Below are positions 8,507 to 17,685 of a stretch of DNA of 17,685 nucleotides, in pieces. The position numbers and the translations under genes are program-made. The stretch is from NCBI GenBank assembly GCA_027596195.1, contig JADGJG010000508.1:1-17685 (forward strand), written 5' to 3'. The notes beneath the pieces are model-generated. The model ran no database searches. It was given only the letters and a program-made list of their open reading frames with translations, and was not told where the DNA came from. Source of the DNA: Podochytrium sp. JEL0797. Its lineage: Eukaryota; Chytridiomycota; Chytridiomycetes; Chytridiales; Chytriomycetaceae. Every line of letters starts with the position of its first letter. The stretch's first letter is position 1.

Positions 8507-11500
8507 ATGAAACCCGCTGAGCAAAAGGACATGCTGCAGATTCTCGAGCAGATTGAGACGGGTCGCTACAAGTCGGCCGTTTCATTGGCCACAAAGGGAC
8601 TCAAGAAGCACAGCGAGAGCGTGTTGATCAAGGTAACTCTTGTAGTTACCACTCCTTGGTTACCCTACCGCACTTGCTTTACAATACTCCATCAACTACA
8701 CCATCGAATTACTCCATCTCATACTATTAATACTCCCAGGCCATGCTCGCCTACGCCTCGGAACGCACCGGCAACACCTCCTTTGCCCTTGAGCTCTGCG
8801 ACCAGCTGATGCAGTTGCGGCGCCCGCCCGTTGTCGACGACCTGGCTCTGCAGCTGATTTCCTCGGTGCTCCGGTCCACGGGGAAAGGTATTCCCGTTCT
8901 TCATCGCAAAGGAAAAACAAACAAACAAAAAAACAAAAACAAACAGGCAACCTCCTTGTTTCTTTGTACGCAAACGCTGCCGCCCACTTGCCACACTCGG
9001 TCGAATACGCTACAAACCACCACATGAGCTTGGTCCGCGTCTCGAGTCTCAAGGAGATGCAGCAGGTTGCTCTCAAGATGCACAAGTCGTTTCGCGACGA
9101 GCGTTTCTTTTTCTGGGGCGTGTCAGCCATTTACTTGCAGGTACTGCTTGATCCAACTTCGTGGTTGTCGAATCGCGTCCCTTGGTGCCAAATTTTGGAT
9201 CGAGTGGAGAGTCATGCTGGGAATCTCGCGGTACCGAATGGTTCGCGTTTCGGAGCTGCCAATTCGCACTATTGTCCTATTGAGCGGCAGAGCAATGTCC
9301 CGAATCGGTGCTATTCGCGTCGAAAACGAAGGAGCAAGTCCTGCACATCACTCACTCCCTGACTTCAAACCCACCCCACTTGCGCAAATTCTCAGTCAAA
9401 TCAACTCCTCAAAATTACCATAGGGAATCGAAGCACCGCCTGGATCTCCCAACATTTACTTCCCCTTGGCCGAAAAAATGCTCGAAAAGGCAAAAGAAGA
9501 GAACCGCATCACGACGTTTGAAGGTGCATGCTCGAATACTTGCTTCAGATTCCATTGATAACCCCTGCGTTCCGTCATTCTAAAACTCAATCGTTTTATC
9601 CTTCGCGTTCGAATCGCTCCAACCCCAGAACTCCACCTCTACATCCTCATCCTCTCCTCCCAACGCAAATACCTTGCCTGCGTGAAACTCTTGTCCAGCC
9701 CACTCGCCGAACGTCTCTGTAAAGTCGAATCCGAGCTGCAACACCTCGTTCTCGAGTTTATGCATTTGGCCGGACAAACGGATTCGGTTGTGGATTTGTC
9801 ACGGGATGCGCTTTCGAATGGGTTGAGTTTGTGTGTTTGTGTGTGTATGTTGTGTGCGGTTGCTCATTTCTTTATTTCAGCCCTGACGATTGGAGAACGC
9901 ACTTGTCCATGGTCGAATCGCTCCACGCCCTTGTTCTCGAAGAATACGAAGACTTATCCGCTGTGGAAGACATTCCCTCGTTGCCCGATTTGTTGAGTGT
10001 TCCTCTTTGCGAGTCATTGCCCGATTTTCTAACTCTTGGGTGACAGTAAACGCGCCATGGATTTTTTGCACAACCTCCAGACGGAAGCGAAAGGAACCGT
10101 GAAGGGTCCGTGGTTGGGTGAAATGGAGTTGTTGGCCAAGTTTGGACTCGTTGCAGGTGAAACAAAACCGAACCCCCCATTTTCCCTCCTCGATCCTCAC
10201 CCCCAACACGGGAATCCCAACAATCTCTTTTTCTCAGACCTCGAACCCCTCCTCCTCGCCTACTTCCACCGCTTCGGCACAACCATCAGTTTCTTTGAAG
10301 ACGTGAGCAAGTACCTCGACTTGATCCCCTCCGCGTCACGCAACACGCTCGTTGCGTCCGTGTTGTCTGTCGATCCCAACGTACCAGGTACCGATGCTGC
10401 GAAAATCGCTGCGCTTCGGAAACGTATCAACGCGTACAAGATGCAAGTGTGTTTGGGGGCCGAGGAGGTTGATGTGGATGCGTTTGTGGGGAAGATGATG
10501 GCGGAGTATCAGGAGGGATTGGAGCTGGGTACGTAAAACTGTGTTTGTGTGGGGGCTGTGTGTGTGTCTTGTGTTTTGACGCCTTTCTGTTTCTTCTTGG
10601 TAGGTAAGGAGTTGACGGCGAAGGAGAGACAGTATGGAGATGATTGTTTGGTGTTGGCAGTGTTGATGTTGATGCAGCAGTTTGATCAGGATCGAGGTGA
10701 ATTTTTGTTTACGTTTTTGTCGCCCGAAAACACGGCGGAACCCCCAAACAAACTAACGCCCCCCTCCCTCCCTTGAAAACACCGTTTACAAAAAAAAAAT
10801 TAGAAAACACTTCCCTCCTGTACCGCTCCCTCTTCCTCCTCGAATCAGGCCTCCAAAAATCCACCTACAACTTCCAACTCAAAATCATGCTGATGCGCAT
10901 GTACGCGTGGTTGGGGGTGAGTCAGCCGGTGGTCACGCATAGTCTTTCGTTGGAAGTGAAGCAAGTGTTGTTGGATACGTTGACGTTGAGTGACTTTTTT
11001 TTTGTGTTTTTGGGGTCGGTTTCTGACGTGTTTCTCGCCTCTTTTTTTAGGTACCTTTACGCGGACGATTTTGAACGGTATGCGCCTTTGGATACGGCGG
11101 GAGTGTTAGTCAAGAAGGCTTTGTCGATTTACAGGAGTAACGAGAAAGAGGTGCGTTTGTGTTTGTGTGTGTATATGTCGTCTGTTTCTGAATCGCTTTG
11201 TTTTTTTCTCTATCTTCCTCGTTTTCCTTTGCATAGACTCCGGAGATGGTTATTCAGGCGTACAAGTTTGGAACGTATTCCAAGGTAAAAAAAAACACGT
11301 TCTTTCTCTCTCTCTCCCGCTCACTCGGACCATCGCCCTTCGCTGAATCAGATCCCCGAGTTCCGCCGCTTCCAACTCAAACTCTCGCAATCGATCCAAC
11401 AAACCATTTCGACCCGTCAAGTCGCGTTGGTCCAACTCTTGACGCTGTCGAGACGGTGCGATGTGGAACCCCTAGTCGAGTATGTGAGAAGTCTTGAAAC

Positions 11501-12645
11501 CGAAAAGTTTTCCACGACAGGTGAGAGAAACGCAGCCCCTCCTCTTGTTTTTCTTGTCGTTTTAACGAGGGGGCTGATGAAATTTTTTTTGCGTACACAG
11601 ATGCCGAGATTGACCAATTGCATGACAACCGCGATCGCTCCATGGACGTGAAATGGAAGTCGGGCAAATCGTTTTTCGAAGTTCTCGCGGGTCCAGTGGA
11701 CGCGATTCCAGCACCGAGGGTTCGTTATTTTTTTTGTGGTGTTGTTTTTTCATCCTCTCACCTTTGTGCGTTTTTTTTTAGAAATCGTGGATTCAGATTT
11801 ACGGTGCGATTCCGGTTGTGTTGAAGTCGTGGATTGATGCGGGGGTGGGTGTGGATGCGAGTGCGTTGGAGGTCGTTGCGAATGTGTCTGCAGAGGTAAA
11901 GAAGAAAAATAACGATGCGAAGAAAAGGGGGTCGTTGTAACTGATTCTCATTTGTGTTAGGAAAATCTTGCGGCAAACGTGGTTGCGCAAATGACTGCGT
12001 ATTTTGAAAATCAAGGTACGCGTAGGCGGGTTTACGACAACCTTCAGTTTTTGTTTTGGGTGGTGACCATTGACACTCTTTTGTTTTTGTTTCCCACAGA
12101 CGAAACGATTCTCGATTCCGTGATTTCTCAACTCGCAACGCGTCAAGGGGAGGTTCAAGCGTCGGTTTCCAAGATGGATTCGTTTTCGAGTTCAAACAAG
12201 ATTCACGAGTTGTTTGAGGTGCGCCCCTCTTCCCCCCGCCCGCCCGCGCTGCATTTTTATGATACTAACCAGTGTCACCCAGGCCATTTCGTTTTCCCGC
12301 ATCGCAACGAGTCTGTTGTCGTTGCGCCAGACCGCGATTTCCACGGACCATGAATCCGCGCTCCAAGCGGTGGCGGATGCGTTCCGAGCGCATCTTATGG
12401 GACTGATGCAAGGGCTCGAGGGAGCCGCGGCCGTGAAGGAGTTGAAGGCGACGAATGGGGTCGTTGCTGTGGAAGAGATGGATGGCGCGTTTGTGAGTAT
12501 TCCCTTCCCCCATTAACGCATGTGTTTGTTTGTTAATTTTTTTTGTTTGGTGTAGATTCGCAGCGGAGTGGTGGAGAACGTGATGATGTCGGTGAGGGAT
12601 AGTTATAAAGGGTTTTTGGAGTCGATGGTGTCTCGGCTTGAATAA
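8507..12645 (+). CDS. NAA25: NAA25 (Mdm20), auxiliary subunit of the NatB N-terminal acetyltransferase
   Basis: TPR-type scaffold that anchors the catalytic NAA20 subunit to ribosomes; NatB acetylates nascent chains starting Met-Asp/Glu/Asn/Gln. Nineteen exons: 8507-8632, 8740-8887, 8947-9140, 9424-9523, 9629-9821, 9881-9991, 10047-10156, 10238-10528, 10604-10696, 10804-10984, 11051-11150, 11237-11284, 11352-11520, 11601-11719, 11782-11895, 11961-12015, 12100-12218, 12283-12492, 12556-12645; 856 aa (human 972, yeast Mdm20 about 800). Matches to human from memory: LKEMQQVALKMHK (KKMQQAGMALYK), PLAEKMLEKAKEENRI (PLAERMVEKMVKEDKI), AYFHRFGTT then DLIP (QYFKKFGDK then DLLP), YQEGLELG (YQHGLEFG), MVIQAYKFGTYSK then IPEF (YIIQAYKYGAFEK then IPEF). 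Intron phases are mixed (8 phase 0, 7 phase 1, 3 phase 2). All three phase-2 introns use a GTTGAG donor. The middle-to-C-terminal region is less conserved. Confidence 0.88.
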
Positions 12646-12646
12646 A
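12641..12646 (+). terminator. AATAAA overlapping the NAA25 stop codon
   Basis: The final codons GAA TAA are followed by AG, so the stop TAA sits inside AATAAA. If this is the working poly(A) signal the 3' UTR would be about 10-30 nt. T-rich and TGT-containing sequence follows within 25 nt. Confidence 0.45.
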
Positions 12647-12819
12647 GTGTTACGATTTGATTTTCACTGTTGTCGCCGTCGAAGTTAAGAGATTGGCGGC
12701 GAGTGATAGAGGAAGCGGATTCATGGAGTCTGAATGGATGCATCTCCGCACCTTCATGAATCCTAATAATTAATTATAAGGAAGTTTTTTTCATGCCTCT
12801 TACCCGCTTGTGAGAGCAA
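12646..12819. other. Spacer between NAA25 and the satellite array
   Basis: Short unique sequence, partly A/T-rich (TAATAATTAATTATAA near 12763-12779). I see no gene or RNA in it. Confidence 0.5.
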
Positions 12820-14455
12820 GGTGTTCGTGTTTCGCGTTCGCGTTGATTCTCTCCAGGCATTGCAATTGCTTCGCAATACCTCGGTCGGCGGTCGCGTCCA
12901 TTTTCTCTCCTCCTTACCCCCCTCCGCCTTTTTCTCTCGTACTCCGAGGCAAAATGCCATCACTTCGGTCTTCGCGTTACCTTGTTGGCCTCGTTACTTC
13001 TCTATCCTTCGTGAGAATACGTCTGATAGGCAGTGTGTCGCGTCACCTCGAGTCGCTTCCTCCTTGAGCCATACTCCGAAATTCCAACGCCATTTCGTTC
13101 ACGCTCATATCGTATTTTCGTTGCTCGCATCTCCTTGTTAGGTTCACCTTATTCGCATTGCCGGTTTCTCCCTCCAGCAAATCAGTTAGGGCCGCATCGA
13201 TTTTCCCTCCTCCTTCAGGCCTTCTCCGACAGAAAAATGGCTTTGCTTTCCCGTTTCAGTGTTGATATCGTCTTGTTTCGCTTGCATTCTTGACCACGCC
13301 TCTGACAGAGCTGTACCATCACTTTCTGACGATCCTTCGAGTTGCTTCGTCCTTGAGCCATACTCGGACAGGAAAAATGGCATTGCTTCCACGTTCGTAT
13401 CGCTTTTACCCTGCTCACATCGTGATTGTTCATTCTCATTCTTAGCCATGGTCTCTGACAGGGGGCAGTGCCATCACTTTCGCGTCACCACTGCTGGCTT
13501 CAACTTTGATCCATACTCCAACGGTCAAAACGCAATTCATTTAACATTCATATCGTGGTTCTCTTGTTCACATTGTCTTTCTTCACAAGCCTTCTTTGAG
13601 TATAGCTCTGCAAGAGCAGTACCTTCACTTTCGGGGCACCTCGCCTCGCTTCCTCCGTGATCCAGACTCGGACAATCAAAATGGCACGTTTCATATCGCG
13701 TTACTTTAGTTGCATCGTCTTGTTTCACTCTCATTCTTGACCACGCCTCTGAAAGGGCAATATCCCTCCCTTTTGCTTCCCCATTTTTCTCCTTAACCCA
13801 TACTCGGATGCTCAACGCTATTGCTTTTACGTTTAATATCGGGTTACTTAATCCAATTAGTTAGAGGTACTCTCTTTTTTGAGCATACATCTGAGAGAGC
13901 AGTGCCCCCACTTCACTTTCGCGGTACCTCGCGTCGCTTCATCAGGGAGCCATACTTTGCCAGACGAAAGGCCGTTGCTTTCACATTTCATATCGCGTTA
14001 CTTAATCCGTTTCGCGTTGATTCATTCTCCTTCTTGAGCATACCTCTGAAAGGGCAGTACCTTTTGCGGCACCTCGCGTAAGCCTCATCATAGAGCCATA
14101 CTTGGTCACGTATAAAGTCATTACTTTCACGTTTCATATCGCGTTACTTAATCCATTTCGCGTTGATTCACTCTCCTTCCCGACTGCACGCTTCTGAAAG
14201 AGCAGTGCCCCCACTTCACTTTCGCGGTACCTCGCGTCGCTTCCTCCTTGATCCATACTCCAACAGACAAAACGGCATTACTTTCACGTTTCATATCGTA
14301 ATCCATTTCGCGTTGATTCACTCTCCTTCCCGACTGCACGCTTCTGAAAGAGCAGTGCTCGTGGTACCTCGCGTCGTTTCATCATGGAGCCATACTTGAC
14401 CACACAAAAAGCCATTGATTTCACGTTTCATATCGCGTTACTTAATTTGATACCT
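12820..14455. repeat. Tandem array of about ten diverged ~150-bp repeats
   Basis: A shared block with the order TCTGAAAGAGCAGTGCC, then CACTTTCGCGGTACCTCGCG, CTTCCTCCTTGAGCCATACTC, ACAAAATGGCATT, CACGTTTCATATCGCGTTAC and TTCGCGTTGATTCACTCTCC recurs in fixed order. The TCTG anchor is at 13023, 13301, 13454, 13607, 13748, 13890, 14045, 14193 and 14343: steps of 153, 153, 141, 142, 155, 148 and 150, with one double step of 278 covering a degenerate copy near 13200. A still weaker copy precedes 13000. The last units (about 14120-14400) are the most alike, sharing stretches over 50 bp. No unit keeps an open frame across its neighbours, so it is not coding. Confidence 0.85.
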
Positions 14456-14475
14456 TTGTCGCGGCTCGCGCCCCG

Positions 14476-14583
14476 CCCCCCCCCCCCCCCCTGTGAAAAA
14501 GGTTATTTCTTCGAAAAATTTCATTCCGTTTCTAACGAGCTGGGGAAGAAAAAAGAGAAAAAGAGGGGGGGGGGGGGGGGGGG
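14476..14583. repeat. Facing C16 and G19 homopolymer tracts
   Basis: C16 (14476-14491) is followed 73 bp later by G19 (14565-14583), a perfect inverted-repeat pair able to form a hairpin, with G-quadruplex potential on both strands. They lie directly after the satellite array. The loop holds A-rich and purine-rich sequence with no open frame of note. Confidence 0.85.
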
Positions 14584-15384
14584 ATGGCAGGAAAAAGAAG
14601 GAGGAGGAAAGGAAAATGGATAGTTTTTTTATTGAAAGTGTTATTGGCAAAACCGAAATCTTGTGGCCTTCGAGACTGAGCAAGAACCCCCCGGGTTGAT
14701 TATGAGAGAAAGACGTTCGTGTTGCGCGCGGGAGCGTCCGGTGATGTGCCTGTAACGAATTGATCGGGTCGCGGCGCGGCATTATACTCAGAAACATCAG
14801 CTACTTTCCCGCGCCGATTGACACGGCCGGGCGTGCGGCATGCGGCGTGCGGCGGCGTGCGGCGTGTGGGTCGTCTCAAAGTTTGGTCTCCTCAATTCTC
14901 TCTTCGAACCTGGTACATCAAAAGTTTGTATCAAGGTGAATGAAAGAATGGGCGACGTCGGAACGCGTCGTTGTATTGCGAATCGTGATTCCTTTCTTAC
15001 TAATTTTACTCCACCTACTATATAGGCATCGCAGCGACATCCAAAGCGTTCTTCTCTCGTCTCGGGTTTGAAACGACGGTGAAACAAACAACAAATTCTT
15101 TTATTTATTGTTGGAGCAGAAAAGAGAGAGAATATAGGGATTAAGGACACGCGCATGCGGGCATGCGGATGAAGCATGCGAATGCACACGGATACGAGGA
15201 GGAAGGACGGGGATGGAAAAAAAAACGCAAAATAAAAAAAGCTTGAAAGGAAAGGAAGCGAGGAAAGTGCAAAGATGGACGGTGTAATAGATGTGCAAAA
15301 GGGAATAGAAGGGGATAGAGGAAGAACAAAGAACACGAAGAAAAAAAAAATCTTCTTCACCAACAACCTCACGGTTCCTCTGGC
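14584..15384. other. Upstream region of the Gln-rich co-activator gene
   Basis: It contains a GCGGCATGCGGCGTGCGGCG-type GC-rich patch (about 14833-14868), a CTATATA element near 15018 that could be a TATA box far upstream, and a purine-rich leader (15100-15350, many GGAAAG/GAAGAA runs) ending in a short A-tract hairpin GAAGA-A(n)-TCTTC just before the start codon. No convincing gene or tRNA is visible on either strand. Confidence 0.45.
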
Positions 15385-17685
15385 ATGAACAACCTTGTCA
15401 GCGGGGATGGCAGCAGTACGCTGTCCGCGGGCGGCGGCGGCGGCGGCGGCGCACTCAACACTTCTATTGCTGGCGCAGGAATGGGCCTCAACATGGGCCT
15501 TGGCGGTGTTGGTGAGTTTGGCGGCGGCGGCAACAACCCAAACAACATGGCGGCGATGAGCATGGCTCAGATGGCCCAGCTGAGGCAGATGGCGCTGCTG
15601 CGCAACAACCAGGCACAGGGACAGGGCGCGGCGTCGCCGCTGCTGGGCAACAACCAGGGTGCGTAACCTGCTTTTGTCCTGTCTTTCTAGGGCGTGCGTG
15701 CTAGGGGCGCTTTCTAGGGGCGTCGAGGCGTGCGTCTCTAGGCGGCGTCTCGAGGGTTCCCCAGGCGTGCGTCTCTAGGCATCCCTAGGCGTCCCTAGAC
15801 GGCGTCTAGGCGTCCCGAGCCAGCTTTCCAGGCACTAACCACCTTTCTAGTTTCGCAGCAGCAGCAGATGCAGATGCTGCACAACGCACGTCTACAGCAG
15901 CAGTTCCAGAGCCAGAACCAGTTCCTGCAGCAACAGCAACAGCAGATGCAAAACTCGCCTCTCCTGATGCAGCAACAGCAACTACAACAACAACAGCAAC
16001 AACAACCTCACCAGCAACAGATGCAGATGCAGCAGATGCAGCAGCTTATGCAGCAACAGCAGCAGCAACAGCAACAGCAGGGCGCCATGGCCCTCGCGGC
16101 CGGAACTGCCCTCGCAAACTCGAATTCCCCCGCCGTCGGACAACCCGCCGACAAGGCAACCCACCAGGAGAGAAAGACAGTCATCCAGAACCTGTACGTA
16201 CTTCGAATTTCCCTGCCCGCCCTCGTGGTTGCAAACCCCCGCCGCCCCAAATTCAATCCCCGTGTTTCACCTTGCTCCTCACCACTCACTCACTCTCGCA
16301 TACACCCACCCACCAAAACCCCCCCATAGAATGATGCAAATGAAGGACATTATGGGCCAAAGCGGTATGGTCCAAACGGGTCAAGACGATGAAAACAAGA
16401 TTTATCAACTCGGTCTTGTGTACGAACGCGCTGCATTCAACGAGACTCCCAACAAGGTAAACCAACCATCCTTTTATTCAGCCCTTTGTCATTGCCCCCC
16501 CGTCTCCCCCATCTTCCGTTGTACGCCCTTGTTTTTATGGAGGATCCCGGTTTCTGATGTCCTTTTTTTTCTTGAATTTTGTAGTCGGCATATCTTGACC
16601 GAATCATGAACCAAATTGCCGAACTCAAGTCTCGACGTAAGTCCCTTTTTGTTTGGTTTTTTTTTCTCGCGCGCGCGCCACGCGAGGTGGCGCGAACAAG
16701 TCGTCCTACGCGGAAACGCAGAGCGAGAGACCGAAAATGCAACCGAGAGATTCCCAAAAACTGCATGAGACGCCCTCCCCCTCCCCTCCTACCCCTGAAG
16801 TTGCCACCCAACTCACTAACCCCCGCGCCCTCCACGCACAAAAAAACCAACAGCACCCGGCTCCAACCTCATCACAAGCCCGCAACCCCCACTCACGGCC
16901 AACTCCCCCATCAACAACACCATGACGCTCAACCCGTCCGCAGGCAACGGCGGCGCCTCCGCATCCAACCCAAACAACAACAACCCCGCCGGCACGATGG
17001 CCGACACTCCACCTCCCCAGTCAACCGGCGGGGGGCCGCAACCGCAAGCACGCATGTCATCTTTTGGGGCTGCATCGGGGGTGTCTACACCTGGAGGCGG
17101 GAACGGGGGCGGGGCCATGTCTCCGTTGATGCATAACCAGGTGGTTGCTTCGCAGCAACAGCAGCAGCAGCTTGCGATGAAGCAGATGCAGATGCAGCAA
17201 CAACAACAACAGCAACAACAACAACAGCAACAACAACAACAGCAACAACAACAACAGCAGCAACAGCAGCAGCAGCAACAACAGCGGCAGTTGCAGCAAT
17301 TCATGAACCAACAGCAACAACAGCAACAACAACCCGGTGGTGGTGGAGTTGGAGGAGGAGGAGGAGCGGGAGCAGGAGGAGGGGGGATGTTGAATCCGCA
17401 ACAGGTTGCGGCTGCGAGTATGTTGCAGCAGCATCAACAGAACCAACAGATGCAGCAACAGATGCAACAGCAGATGCAGATGCAGTTGCAGATGCAGCAG
17501 ATGCAGCAGATGCAGGAGGCGGCTGCTGGTGGAGGAGGAGCCGGTGCCGGTGGTGAGGGGGCCGTTGCGAGTCCGAAAGAAGGAGGCGGGTGGGGCAGTT
17601 TGGCGTCGAGTTTGTCGCCCAAGGAGGGAGGTGGAGGGGGTGGGGAGGAAGCGGGGGGTGCTGCGGGGTCTGGGTTTGCGGGGAT
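15385..17685 (+). CDS. Gln/Gly-rich KIX-like transcription co-activator, Med15/Gal11-like (5' part)
   Basis: Exons: 15385-15658, 15851-16193, 16330-16456, 16585-16636 and 16854 onward, open to the window edge (about 542 codons seen). Residues 1-91 are Gly/Asn/Met-rich. Residues about 92-170 are Gln/Met-rich. Residues about 193-265 form the only folded-looking part: QERKTVIQNL, then DENKIYQLGLVYERAAFNE, then SAYLDRIMNQIAELKSR, a three-helix pattern like the KIX domain of Med15 (A..E...F....s...Y...I...I..L). After it come Ser/Pro/Asn, a long polyQ block (about 17149-17327), a Gly run and more Gln/Met. Med15 is the Mediator tail subunit that receives activators in the nucleus. In Gal11 and animal Med15 the KIX lies at the N-terminus before the polyQ; here polyQ precedes it. 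Another Gln-rich co-activator is possible. The acceptor at 16853 is chosen by frame only. Confidence 0.55.
15687..15809 (+). repeat. CTAGG-iterated intron 1 of the Gln-rich gene
   Basis: CTAG occurs at 15687, 15701, 15714, 15738, 15775, 15785, 15795 and 15806, mostly as CTAGGCGT or CTAGGGGC, before the real acceptor CTAG at 15847-15850. GCGTGCGTCTCTAGGC is repeated at about 15728 and 15765. It resembles the CTAG iteron of the F-box gene's first intron in design but not in spacer sequence. Confidence 0.8.
17195..17254 (+). repeat. 15-bp minisatellite inside the polyQ tract
   Basis: CAGCAACAACAACAA is repeated four times exactly (17195, 17210, 17225, 17240) and encodes only Gln. On both sides the Gln codons are irregular CAG/CAA mixtures. 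The perfect copies point to recent duplication of a 5-codon unit rather than single-triplet slippage. Confidence 0.9.

Noticed and set aside
9141..9423. Coding-looking stretch in the long NAA25 intron 3
   Set aside because: The flanking exons join as SAIYLQ-GIEAPPG, which aligns well with NAA25; the stretch has no counterpart.
12820..14400. Several 60-130 codon frames within the satellite array
   Set aside because: They start and stop at different points in each repeat unit, have no shared protein and no family resemblance.
14880..14920. tRNA-like TTCGAA loop motif
   Set aside because: No acceptor stem, D-arm or anticodon stem can be paired around it on either strand.
17057..17467. Minus-strand Leu-rich and Cys-rich frames opposite polyQ
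   Set aside because: They are the antisense reading of CAA/CAG repeats.

Overview
The window is nuclear DNA of an intron-rich, gene-dense eukaryote. Genes are split by many short GT-AG introns (about 50-280 nt), use the standard code (TAA, TAG and TGA all end genes here) and encode typical eukaryotic proteins. The combination of an F-box/LRR protein, a double-psi-beta-barrel wall protein and a SmgGDS homologue fits an early-diverging (chytrid-like) fungus, but that placement is inference; another unicellular opisthokont or an amoebozoan is possible.

Layout. 1-650: a C20 tract, a small tandem repeat and the first exon of an unidentified minus-strand gene. 650-2251: a plus-strand F-box/leucine-rich-repeat gene starting 24 bp from that gene. 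2252-3009: intergenic. 3010-4675: a minus-strand gene joining a DPBB (barwin/expansin-like) domain to an alginate-lyase-2-like (PL7) domain and a C-terminal membrane anchor. 4839-8482: a 13-exon minus-strand SmgGDS (RAP1GDS1) homologue. 8507-12645: a 19-exon plus-strand NAA25 (NatB auxiliary subunit) gene, divergent from SmgGDS with only 24 bp between start codons. 12820-14455: an array of about ten diverged ~150-bp tandem repeats, followed by facing C16 and G19 tracts. 15385 to the window end: the 5' part of a Gln/Gly-rich, KIX-like co-activator gene (Med15/Gal11-like).

Exon models were built by hand and checked by reading-frame arithmetic and by alignment from memory to human SmgGDS and NAA25. 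These are unrelated housekeeping and accessory genes, not a pathway; the one functional link suggested is shared transcription of the two close divergent pairs. The most notable observations are: all 12 SmgGDS introns are phase 1 while the neighbouring NAA25 gene has mixed phases; one of the SmgGDS introns has a GC donor; the PL7 domain lacks the usual catalytic His; both divergent pairs have an identical 24-bp gap; NAA25 has recurrent GTTGAG donors and a stop codon inside AATAAA; two unrelated genes have CTAG-iterated introns; and the satellite array sits between two single-copy genes.
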